Positions 5,990-12,531 of a stretch of 12,531 nucleotides of DNA are shown in pieces; positions within the stretch are counted from its first letter, which is position 1, and every line of letters starts with the position of its first letter. The DNA is taken from assembly GCA_030152105.1 (NCBI GenBank), contig JASLIH010000188.1:1-12531 (forward strand). The letters are read 5' to 3'. The stretch is from Actinomycetes bacterium (lineage in GTDB: Bacteria > Actinomycetota > CALGFH01). The position numbers and the translations under genes were made by a program. The notes under the pieces were generated by a model. The model did no database searches. It was not told the DNA's origin and worked only from the letters and a program-made list of their open reading frames with translations.

Positions 5990-6703
5990 CTACCGGTGGC
6001 GTTTCGCCCACGCCGCCGGAGCCCCGTTCACCGACCACGGCAGCGGGACCTGCCACTGAGCTCGAGCCGTGGGAGGACCCGGGGGCCGGTGCCGCGAGAA
6101 GACCAGGGCCAGGGCCACCCCGATGGGGACCGCGAGCAGGTGCTCGGCCGTGGCCAGGTCGGGAGCGACAACGACGTCGACGGCCAGCCCGGCTGCCAGC
6201 ACGGCGGCCACCGGCAGCGACCGGGTCGCAACGGCCAGGGCGGCGGCCGCAGTGACCACCACCGCCGAGGTCCCGACGTCGAGCACGGCCAGCCCCTGCC
6301 CGGCCCTGCCGCTGGCCAGCCAGCACAGGTCGACCAGGGCGGTGGGGAGGGCATGGCCGACGGCGCCGAGGGCGAGCAGCCGCCGGCTGCCGATGGCCGT
6401 CTCCAGCGGCCCGAGCACCAGCCAGGTGGCGGCCACCGTCCAGACCGCCTCGACCGGCCGCCGGATCAGGAAGGCGCTCCCCAGCAAGGGGAGCAGCGGG
6501 CCTCGGGGCAGGTCGGTGGCCCGCCAGGCGCAGCAGGAGGCCACCACCCGGTGCCCGCCCGCCGGGTCGTGCCACAGGGCGCTCACGACGAGCGTCGCGA
6601 GCAGGAACGAGACCGAGGCGGGGGCCGTGGCGAGCAGGCCGTTGCCGGCGACCGCGGTCAGGAACGGACGCTGGTAGGCCATCACCCGGCCGGCGATGAT
6701 CAT
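5990..6703 (-). CDS. Rhomboid-like membrane protein (237 aa)
   Basis: A polytopic membrane protein with about six hydrophobic segments, resembling the actinobacterial rhomboid-like family (putative intramembrane serine proteases). A Gly-x-Ser in LDVGTSAVVV gives candidate nucleophile S146, and the last membrane segment has EHLLAVPIGVALALV with candidate base H188. GAVGHALPTALVDL (H117) before the serine helix also fits. The classic GxSG and WR motifs are not present, so proteolytic activity is uncertain. ATG 6703 overlaps the PBP stop (ATGA at 6700-6703), implying translational coupling; an internal ATG (MAYQRPF) would also be possible. It is the last gene of the regulator-kinase-PBP operon, so a role in envelope maintenance, such as cleaving or chaperoning a membrane partner, is inferred. 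Confidence 0.65.
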   Translation of the reverse strand: MIIAGRVMAYQRPFLTAVAGNGLLATAPASVSFLLATLVVSALWHDPAGGHRVVASCCAWRATDLPRGPLLPLLGSAFLIRRPVEAVWTVAATWLVLGPLETAIGSRRLLALGAVGHALPTALVDLCWLASGRAGQGLAVLDVGTSAVVVTAAAALAVATRSLPVAAVLAAGLAVDVVVAPDLATAEHLLAVPIGVALALVFSRHRPPGPPTARAQWQVPLPWSVNGAPAAWAKRHR

Positions 6704-8634
6704 CCGTGCTGGTGGCGCGGTGGCGCGGCCAGGGCGGCGGCCATGTAGTCGTGGAAGATGAGGGCGGGGAAGGTGCCGCCGTAGACGGGGCCGCCATTGA
6801 ACTGGTCGGCCATCGGGGTCTGCCTGAGCGGGTCGCCGACCCAGACCGAGGTGGCCAGCTGGGGGGTGAAGCCGGTGAACCAGGCGTCGGCGAAGCTGGT
6901 GGTGGTGCCGGTCTTGCCGGCCACGGGCCGGCCGATGGCGGCCCGGAAGCCGGTCCCGCCCGGCCCCACGACCCCGCGCAGGATGTCGACGGCGGCCGCC
7001 GCCACCTGTGGGTCGAGGACCCGGCGGCAGGAGGGCCGCCCGTCGTACAGGACCCGGCCGGTCGGGCCGGTGATCCGGGTGATGGTGGCCGGCTGGCAGT
7101 GGATCCCGCCGGCGGCCAGGGTGGCATAGGCGCTTGCCAGCTCCAGCGGGGTCACGTTCTCGGTGCCGAGGACCAGTGAGCAGTAGTCGCGCAGCGGCGA
7201 GGTGATCCCCATGCGCCGGGCCATCCGGATCGCGTTGGCGGTCCCGACCCGCACCATCAGCTGGGCGAAGTAGGTGTTGACGGACTCGGCGGTGGCCTGG
7301 GCCAGGGCGATGCGGCCGGGCGAGGCCGGCTCGGCGTTGTGGACGCTGTAGCCGGCCGGGCAGGCCGGCGCCGTCACCGTGGTCGGCGAGGCGGTGTCGA
7401 AGCTGGTGCTGGCCGGGATGCCCTGCTCGAGGGCGGAGACCAGGTAGAAGACCTTGAACGAGGAGCCGGGCGGGAAGCCACCGCCTCCCTGACCGGTGGC
7501 CAGGTTCACCTTGGAGCTGGCGAAGTCGCGGCCGCCGACCATGGCCACCACCGCCCCGCTGGCCGGGTCGAGGCTGACCAGCGCGCCGCCGAGGCCGACG
7601 CCGGCCAACCGGCCGGTGACCGCCTGCTCGGCCAGGTGCTGGTCGGCGGGCGAGAGGGTGGTGGCAACCCGCAGGCCGCCCTCGAACACCGCCTGCCGCC
7701 GGGCCGCCGAGCCGGCCGGGCCGAGGGCTCGGTCGAGGGCGTGGTCGTCGAGCAGGGCGCGGGTGACGTCGTCGACGAAATAGGGGAAGTGGACCGCCTC
7801 GCGGTGCAGCCTTGGCCGCAGCGGCTGCCGCTTGGCCGCCGCGACCCGGGCCGGGCTGGCGAAGCCGACCGCCGCCATCCGGTCCAGGACCTGGTCGCGG
7901 CGGGCCCGGGCGACCGGGCCACCGGTCGGCCGGTACCGCTCGGGGTTGGCGATGGTGCCGGCCAGGGAGGCCGCCTGGGCCAGGGTGAGGCGCCCGACTG
8001 GCCGGGAGAAGTAGTGCTCGGAGGCGGCGGCGATCCCGTAGACCCCGTCGCCGAAGTAGACCCGGTTGAGGTAGGCGGCCAGGATCTGGTCCTTGCTCAG
8101 GTGCCGCTGGAGCTGGATGGCATCCAGCGCCTCGACCAGCTTGCGGTGCAGGCTGCGGCGGTCTCCGGTGACCACGTTCTTGACGTACTGCTGGGTGAGG
8201 TCGCTGCCTCCCTGGCGGATGTGGCCGCTGGTCACGTCGGCGACCGCCGCCCGGGCGATGCCGCGCAGGTCGAGGGCGCCGTGGGCGTAGAAGCGGGCGT
8301 CCTCGATCGCCAGGACGGCGTCGCGGACCGTCATCGGCACCGCCGACAGCGGGACCACCACCCGGTCCTGGTCGCCGTGGAGCACGGCCAGGACCGATCC
8401 GTCGGCGGCGCGGATGACCGAGCGGGCCGGCGGCGGGGCCAGCAGGCGGCCGAGCGGATGGGCGTCGCCACTGACCTCCAGGGCGGCGGCCGTGGCCATC
8501 CGAGCCGCCGGCAGCACCCCGGCCAGGGCCAGGCCGCTGAGGACCACGCTGGTCGCCACCAGCAGGAGGAGCAGCCGGGGCAGGGCCCGCCGGCTGACGG
8601 GGTGCGGTGGTTCCGGTGGATGGAACCCGCTCAT
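6700..8634 (-). CDS. Class A penicillin-binding protein (glycosyltransferase + transpeptidase), 644 aa
   Basis: A bifunctional peptidoglycan synthase acting on lipid II outside the membrane. A Pro-rich cytoplasmic tail precedes one anchor helix (residues ~18-41). The GT51 domain shows AIEDARFYAHGALD (E111, catalytic Glu), QGGSDLTQQ at 141-149 (usually QGGSTITQQ), RKLVEALDAIQLQ, LSKDQILAAYLN and VYFGDGVYGI. The transpeptidase domain shows SxxK at S391-K394 (PPGSSFK), SVN at 451-453 and KTG at 574-576 (AGKTGTTTSFADAWFTGF). All catalytic motifs are therefore intact. Four cysteines (C425, C485, C513, C536) lie in the extracellular transpeptidase domain and may form disulfides. There is no PASTA tail; the protein ends just after the transpeptidase domain. 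ATG 8634 overlaps the kinase stop (ATGA at 8631-8634) and its own stop overlaps the next start, so it is mid-operon and probably under the adjacent two-component system. Confidence 0.93.
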   Translation of the reverse strand: MSGFHPPEPPHPVSRRALPRLLLLLVATSVVLSGLALAGVLPAARMATAAALEVSGDAHPLGRLLAPPPARSVIRAADGSVLAVLHGDQDRVVVPLSAVPMTVRDAVLAIEDARFYAHGALDLRGIARAAVADVTSGHIRQGGSDLTQQYVKNVVTGDRRSLHRKLVEALDAIQLQRHLSKDQILAAYLNRVYFGDGVYGIAAASEHYFSRPVGRLTLAQAASLAGTIANPERYRPTGGPVARARRDQVLDRMAAVGFASPARVAAAKRQPLRPRLHREAVHFPYFVDDVTRALLDDHALDRALGPAGSAARRQAVFEGGLRVATTLSPADQHLAEQAVTGRLAGVGLGGALVSLDPASGAVVAMVGGRDFASSKVNLATGQGGGGFPPGSSFKVFYLVSALEQGIPASTSFDTASPTTVTAPACPAGYSVHNAEPASPGRIALAQATAESVNTYFAQLMVRVGTANAIRMARRMGITSPLRDYCSLVLGTENVTPLELASAYATLAAGGIHCQPATITRITGPTGRVLYDGRPSCRRVLDPQVAAAAVDILRGVVGPGGTGFRAAIGRPVAGKTGTTTSFADAWFTGFTPQLATSVWVGDPLRQTPMADQFNGGPVYGGTFPALIFHDYMAAALAAPPRHQHG

Positions 8635-10043
8635 CGCGCCCTCCGGGGGGCCTCGCCCGGCGGCTCGGCTGGCAGGGTCAGGGCAAAGGTGCACCCGGCG
8701 CCGGGAACACTTCTGACCGAGATGCGCCCGCCGTGCGCCTCGACCAGCTCCTTGCAGATCGCCAGGCCGAGCCCGCTGCCTCCGCGGGCTCTGGTCCTGG
8801 CCGCGTCCAGCCGGTAGAAGCGGTCGAACACCCTGGCGAGGTGCTCGGGGGCGATCCCGGGGCCGGTGTCGGTCACGGCCAGCCCGGGCCCGTCGGCGGT
8901 GTCCCAGACCCGGACCTGGACCGAGGCGCCCGGGCCGGCGTACTCGACCGCGTTGTCGACCAGGTTGGTGACCACCTGGGTGATGCGGGTGTGGTCGGCC
9001 ACGACCGGCGCCGACGAGGCATCCACGGTGAGCTGGACGCCCGCCTTCTCGGCGAGCGGGCGGAGCTGGGTGGCGACCTTGGTGGCGACCTCGCCCAGGT
9101 CGAAACGCTCCAGGAGCAGCTCCAGCCGGTTCTCGTCGCGGTGGGCCAGGGTGAGCAGGTCGTCGACGATCTTGCTCATCCTGGCCACCTCCTCGGCCGC
9201 GCTGTCCAGCACCTCGGAAGCCCCGGCGGCCGGGTCGTCGGCGCGGAGCGCCACCTCCAGCTCGGCCCGCATCACGGCCAGCGGCGTGCGCAGCTCGTGG
9301 GAGGCGTCGGCGACGAACCGGCGCTGCTCGGCCACGCCGTGCTCGATGCGGTCGAGCATGCCGTTGAGGGTGACGGCCAGGCGGGCCAGCTCGTCGGCGG
9401 CGTCGGGCACCGACACCCGGTCGTGCAGCCGGTTGGCGCCGATCGCCCCGGCCTGCTCGGCCATCCGGTCGACCGGCCGCAGCGCCGCCCTGGCCAGCAG
9501 CCACCCGCCCCCACCGGCCAGGACCAGCGCGATCGGGCCGGCCACGAGGAGAAGCAGGCGCAGCCGTTCAACCGACTTGTCGACCTCGGTCAGTGGGGCC
9601 GCGACCGCCAGCACCGTCCGCGGCGTCCGGCGCAGGCCGAGCACCCGGTAGCGCGTCCTGTCCGGTCCCGGGCGCATCTCGGCCCGCACCGGGTGGCCGT
9701 CCAGCACCTGCCGCACCATCGCCGGGGTGAGCAGGGACCGGGCCGGTACCCCGGTGCCGGCCCGGTCCTGGACCTGGCCGGCGGAGGACCGCAGCTGGGC
9801 GACGGTCGCGCCGCGGGACAGGCCGGCCAGGCTGTCCTCGGACAACCTGGCGGCGCCGCCGTCGGTGTCGGCCAGGACCCCGACCGCCTGGGCGTCGAGG
9901 CCCTTGTCGACCTCGGCGACCAGGTCGGCACGCAGGCGCAACAGTAGGAAAAAGGCGAGCGTGGCCAGGATCACCGCCAGCAGGGCCACGTACCAGGCCG
10001 TGAGGCGGGCCCGGACCGGGAGGCGGGCGAGCCAGCCAGCCAC
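8631..10043 (-). CDS. Sensor histidine kinase of a two-component system (470 aa)
   Basis: A membrane sensor kinase. TM1 is at ~16-35 (AWYVALLAVILATLAFFLLL), then an extracytoplasmic sensor region of about 125 residues without a recognised domain, TM2 at ~163-184, and a HAMP linker. HisKA follows with H249 in ASHELRTPL, then HATPase_c with the N box NLVDNAVEYA (N360, N364), G1 box DTGPGIAPEH (392-401), F box VFDRFYR and G2 box GGSGLGLAI (421-429). All catalytic boxes are present. The start is placed at GTG 10043, 4 bp after the regulator stop; the longer frame upstream only mirrors the regulator gene. The stop overlaps the PBP start. It should phosphorylate the adjacent regulator in response to an envelope signal; the signal itself is unknown. 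Confidence 0.92.
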   Translation of the reverse strand: MAGWLARLPVRARLTAWYVALLAVILATLAFFLLLRLRADLVAEVDKGLDAQAVGVLADTDGGAARLSEDSLAGLSRGATVAQLRSSAGQVQDRAGTGVPARSLLTPAMVRQVLDGHPVRAEMRPGPDRTRYRVLGLRRTPRTVLAVAAPLTEVDKSVERLRLLLLVAGPIALVLAGGGGWLLARAALRPVDRMAEQAGAIGANRLHDRVSVPDAADELARLAVTLNGMLDRIEHGVAEQRRFVADASHELRTPLAVMRAELEVALRADDPAAGASEVLDSAAEEVARMSKIVDDLLTLAHRDENRLELLLERFDLGEVATKVATQLRPLAEKAGVQLTVDASSAPVVADHTRITQVVTNLVDNAVEYAGPGASVQVRVWDTADGPGLAVTDTGPGIAPEHLARVFDRFYRLDAARTRARGGSGLGLAICKELVEAHGGRISVRSVPGAGCTFALTLPAEPPGEAPRRAR

Positions 10044-10047
10044 GCCG

Positions 10048-10719
10048 CTACGCCGGCTCGAGCCCGTAGCCGACGCCCCGGACGGTGCGGATGCACACCA
10101 GGCCGGGTGGCTGCTCGAGCTTGCGACGCAGGTAGCCGACGTAGACGTCGACCACGTTGGAGAGGCCGTCATAGTTGTAGTTCCAGACGTGCTCGAGGAT
10201 CTCGGTACGGCTCACCACCTGGCCGGGGCGGCGCATGAGGAACTCGAGCAGGGCGAACTCCCGGGCCGACAGCAGCACCGGCCGGCCCGACAGGCTCACG
10301 ACGTGGGCGGCCGGGTCCAGGACCAGCTCGCCGACGGTGAGGACGGCCGGCCGCTCGCGGGCTCCCCGTCGGACCAGGGCACGCAGGCGGGCCAGCAGCT
10401 CCCCGAACGCGAACGGTTTGACCAGGTAGTCGTCGGCGCCGACGTCCAGGCCGCTGATCCGGTCGGCCACCCGGTCGCGAGCGGTGAGCATGAGCACGGG
10501 CGCCCAGCGCCCGGCGAGGCGGAGCCGCCGGCAGACCTCGATGCCGTCCAGGCCCGGGAGCAGGATGTCGAGCACGATGGCGTCGTAGTCCCACTCGGTG
10601 GCCCGGTGCAGGCCGTCGTTGCCGTCGAGCGCGGCGTCGACCGCGTAGCCCTCCTGCTCGAGCCCACGCCGGATGGCCCGGGACATCTTGATCTCGTCCT
10701 CGACCAGCAGCACTCGCAT
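10048..10719 (-). CDS. OmpR/PhoB-family response regulator (223 aa)
   Basis: A DNA-binding response regulator. The receiver domain (1-~115) has the acidic pocket E7-D8, phospho-acceptor D51 in IVLDILLPG, T79 in MLTARD and K101 in LVKPF. The C-terminal winged helix (~125-220) shows LLSAREFALLEFLMRRPGQ, SRTEILEHVW, NVVDVYVGYLRRKLE and IRTVRGVGYGL, typical of the OmpR/PhoB class. GGGAGGAG at 10726-10733 selects ATG 10719 over ATG 10725, which would abut the site with no spacer. It is the first gene of the operon with the kinase, PBP and rhomboid-like protein, and divergent from the MprF-like gene. It likely binds the RTGAGA repeats between 10767 and 10819, controlling itself and probably the divergent gene. 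Confidence 0.94.
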   Translation of the reverse strand: MRVLLVEDEIKMSRAIRRGLEQEGYAVDAALDGNDGLHRATEWDYDAIVLDILLPGLDGIEVCRRLRLAGRWAPVLMLTARDRVADRISGLDVGADDYLVKPFAFGELLARLRALVRRGARERPAVLTVGELVLDPAAHVVSLSGRPVLLSAREFALLEFLMRRPGQVVSRTEILEHVWNYNYDGLSNVVDVYVGYLRRKLEQPPGLVCIRTVRGVGYGLEPA

Positions 10720-10725
10720 GCTCAT

Positions 10726-10733
10726 CTCCTCCC
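10726..10733 (-). promoter_or_regulatory. Ribosome-binding site selecting the regulator start
   Basis: GGGAGGAG on the minus strand is adjacent to ATG 10725 but 6 nt from ATG 10719, so 10719 is the better start. Confidence 0.65.
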
Positions 10734-10765
10734 TACCCATGGTCCACCAGCCCAGCCGATCTGGT

Positions 10766-10820
10766 GTGAGAGAACCATGAGAATGGCTGCCCGGCCCGGG
10801 CGATCTCACCCGGCTCTCAT
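10766..10820. promoter_or_regulatory. Mirror-symmetric RTGAGA operator in the divergent promoter
   Basis: TGAGA occurs at 10767-10771 and 10778-10782, and its complement TCTCA at 10804-10808 and 10815-10819. Each pair has an 11-bp period and the two pairs are mirror images about position 10793. With flanks, the four half-sites read GTGAGA, ATGAGA (plus) and ATGAGA, GTGAGA (minus), so the consensus is RTGAGA. Direct repeats with an 11-bp period are the binding mode of OmpR/PhoB-type regulators. Between the pairs lies a 13-bp palindrome, GCCCGG-C-CCGGGC (10789-10801). The element lies in the 150-bp gap between the regulator gene and the MprF-like gene, so it could serve both. No clear -10 hexamer was identified on either side. 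Confidence 0.6.
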
Positions 10821-10869
10821 CGAGCTCGCGGTAGAACTGTCCCGCTCCCGGAGGAGGAGGACCGGATCC

Positions 10870-12531
10870 ATGGTGGCCCGCGACACGACCGCGGTCCCGG
10901 CCGCCCGGGTCGACCCGGCGGCCGTGCATGGATCCGCGGCCGGGCGCGGCCGGGTGCGGCGTGCCTGGCCGGCCCCCCGGCTGGCCGCCGCCCTGGCCGC
11001 CCTGGCCGGCGTGCTCAACCTGCTGTCGGCGCTGCTGCCGGCAGAGGCCGACCGGCTGCGAGCCCTCGACGAGCTGGTCCCCGGAGCGGTGTCGGTGGGC
11101 GCCACCGCGGCCACCGCAGCCGCCGGGATCGGCCTGCTGCTGCTGGCCGGTGGGCTCCGGCGCCGCCAGCGGCTGGCCTGGCTGGCCACCGTGACGCTGC
11201 TGGGGGGCAGTGCCGTGCTCAACGTCGCCAAGGGCCTGGACGTGGAGGAGGCGCTGGTCGAGGCGTTCCTGGCCGGGTTGCTGGTCAGCCAGGCCGGCTG
11301 GTTCACCGCCCGGCCGGGGCCGCTGGAGCGCCGGGCGGCGCTCCGCCCGGCGCTGCTGGTCGTGCTGGCCACCGCCGGCTACTCGGCGCTCGGGTTGCTG
11401 GCCAACGCCGACGACGTGGCCGGGCCGATAACGGTGGCCCGGATCGCGGGTGAGACCGGCCGCATGGCGGTCGGGCTCGGCTCCGGCATCGCGTTTGACG
11501 GCCGCTTCGGCCGCGTCTTCCCCGCCTCGGTAGCGGCCGTCTTCTACCTCGGCGCGCTGGTGGTGGTGGTGCGCGCGCTCGCCCCGGCCCTGGTCCGGCC
11601 GGCTCGCGACCCCGGGCTGGCCGACGCCGTGGCCGCCTCCGGCGACTCGCTCGCCTACTTCGCCCTCCGCGACGACCGGATGAGCGTCCGAGACGGCGAT
11701 GCCCTGGTGTCGTGGGCGCCGGTCGGGGTGGTCGCCCTGGCCGCCGGTGACCCGCTCGGCCCGCCGGCCGGATGGCCGGGCGCGGTGGCCGCATTCCTGG
11801 CCGAGGCGGCCGCCCAGGGCCGGACCGCCGCCGCGCTCGGCTGCGGCGCCGCCGCCGCCCACACCTACCAGGCGGCCGGCCTCACCACCCTCTATCTGGG
11901 CGACGAGGCCGTCCTGGAGCTGGACCGGTTCACCCTCGAGGGCCGCGCGGTGCGGATCGCCCGCCAAAGCTGGCACCGGGCCCAGCGGGCCGGGCTCACC
12001 GCCACCGTCAGCCGGGTCGGCGGGCTGGACCCCGACGAGCTGGCCCGCCTCCGCGCCCTGGCCGCCCACTGGCCCGGCGGCACGCCCGAGCGGGGCTTCT
12101 CCATGGCCCTGGGGCGCCTGTTCGACCCCCGGGATGCCGCCGGGTTCCTGGTCGTCGGCCGCGACGCCGCCGGCCACCCCCTCGGCCTCCTCCACCTGGT
12201 CCCCTGGGACGGTGACGGGGCCAGCCTCGACGCCATGCGGCGCGACCGCGACGCCCCCACCATCCTCAACGACTTCCTGGTCGTCGAGGCGGCCAGGCAA
12301 CTGCCAGCACTCGGGATCCGGCGGCTGTCGCTCAACTTCTCGTTCCTCCGCGCCATCCTGGACGCCGGCCCCGACCTGGGACTGTCGTTGCGGGCCGCCC
12401 GCTGGGGACTACGCCAACTGTCACGCCGGTTCCCGATCCAGTCCCTCTACCAGTTCAACAAGAAGTTCGCCCCGGCCTGGCAACCCCGCTACCTGGCCGT
12501 GCAGACAGCCGAGGAGCTGGCCACCGTCGCC
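10870..12531 (+). CDS. MprF/LysX-like phosphatidylglycerol lysyltransferase (DUF2156), incomplete at the right edge
   Basis: One frame is open from ATG 10870 to the window end (554 codons, no stop). GGAGGAGGAGG at 10850-10860 lies 9 nt upstream. The N-terminal half is a membrane domain with about six hydrophobic segments (e.g. LAAALAALAGVLNLLSALL and VAAVFYLGALVVVVRAL). The C-terminal half is a DUF2156 (GNAT-like) domain: DSLAYFALRDDRMSV, VGVVALAAGDPLGPP, PERGFSMALGRLFD, NDFLVVEAAR, LSLNFSFLR near 487-495, and LYQFNKKFAPAWQPRYL at ~526-542. These features match the LysX/MprF transferase domain, which moves lysine (or alanine) from aminoacyl-tRNA to phosphatidylglycerol, reducing negative surface charge and sensitivity to cationic peptides. 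Mycobacterial LysX carries a fused lysyl-tRNA synthetase after this point; whether this protein does lies beyond the window. It is divergent from the two-component/PBP operon. Confidence 0.85.
   Translation, partial: MVARDTTAVPAARVDPAAVHGSAAGRGRVRRAWPAPRLAAALAALAGVLNLLSALLPAEADRLRALDELVPGAVSVGATAATAAAGIGLLLLAGGLRRRQRLAWLATVTLLGGSAVLNVAKGLDVEEALVEAFLAGLLVSQAGWFTARPGPLERRAALRPALLVVLATAGYSALGLLANADDVAGPITVARIAGETGRMAVGLGSGIAFDGRFGRVFPASVAAVFYLGALVVVVRALAPALVRPARDPGLADAVAASGDSLAYFALRDDRMSVRDGDALVSWAPVGVVALAAGDPLGPPAGWPGAVAAFLAEAAAQGRTAAALGCGAAAAHTYQAAGLTTLYLGDEAVLELDRFTLEGRAVRIARQSWHRAQRAGLTATVSRVGGLDPDELARLRALAAHWPGGTPERGFSMALGRLFDPRDAAGFLVVGRDAAGHPLGLLHLVPWDGDGASLDAMRRDRDAPTILNDFLVVEAARQLPALGIRRLSLNFSFLRAILDAGPDLGLSLRAARWGLRQLSRRFPIQSLYQFNKKFAPAWQPRYLAVQTAEELATVA

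Noticed and set aside
5808..7127. Minus-strand frame of 439 codons overlapping the PBP and rhomboid-like genes
   Set aside because: Pro/Ser/Arg-rich frame shadow; the real genes have domain motifs in another frame and stop/start overlaps.
7339..8817. Plus-strand frame of 492 codons antisense to the PBP gene
   Set aside because: The translation is Gly/Arg/Asp/Val-rich without motifs, the usual mirror of a high-GC gene.
10720..12300. Long upstream extension of the response-regulator frame antisense to the MprF-like gene
   Set aside because: Low-complexity Gly/Arg/Gln-rich translation with no domain; the true start at 10719 has a strong ribosome-binding site, and the plus strand encodes a recognisable protein here.
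1..12531. CRISPR arrays, tRNA/rRNA genes, insertion sequences, integrases or attachment sites
   Set aside because: I saw no regularly spaced long repeats, no tRNA-like cloverleaf and no transposase or integrase motifs on either strand.

Overview
The window reads as a very GC-rich chromosomal segment, most likely from an uncultured soil-type actinobacterium. Codon third positions are dominated by G/C, GTG starts occur, genes are tightly packed with ATGA and near-zero overlaps, and several families are typical of Actinomycetota (DUF6131 microprotein, DUF1345 membrane protein, DUF2156 lysyltransferase, rhomboid-like membrane protein). The lineage is an inference from style, not from a marker gene. 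The first ~490 bases differ: they carry a TPR-like coding fragment on the minus strand with a softer codon choice (AAA, GAA, GAT, TTG are frequent). They join abruptly to the middle of an actinobacterial phosphoesterase gene, so the left end looks like a chimeric or recombinant junction.

Layout. 1-505: C-terminal part of a TPR-type protein (minus, foreign-looking). 486-986: 5'-truncated phosphoesterase (plus). 1143-1298: 51-aa DUF6131 membrane microprotein with a TTGACA-type promoter. 1311-1991: DUF1345 membrane protein (minus), divergent across only 30 bp from an unrecognised one-TM protein (2022-2663, plus). 2679-3632: SMP-30/gluconolactonase-like protein (minus), divergent from a short-chain dehydrogenase (3713-4477, plus), with a perfect 8-bp inverted repeat between them. 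4474-4737: small PLDc_N-type membrane protein (minus), whose stop shares a CTAG with the dehydrogenase stop. 4804-5224: an unrecognised gene that needs a frameshift to read through. 5318-5713: a small signal-peptide protein with a C-terminal membrane segment, possibly also frameshifted.

The right half is an envelope module. On the minus strand an OmpR-type response regulator (10719-10048), a sensor histidine kinase (10043-8631), a class A penicillin-binding protein (8634-6700) and a rhomboid-like membrane protein (6703-5990) form one tight operon. The gap between regulator and kinase is 4 bp, and the next two junctions are ATGA stop/start overlaps. Divergent from it runs an MprF/LysX-like protein with a DUF2156 C-terminal domain (10870 to the right edge, incomplete), predicted to aminoacylate phosphatidylglycerol. 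The 150-bp divergent region holds four copies of RTGAGA arranged as two 11-bp-period direct repeats in mirror orientation, which is what an OmpR-family operator serving both promoters would look like. I read the module as a self-regulated cell-wall/membrane-charge stress locus. The domain assignments are firm; the joint function is inference.
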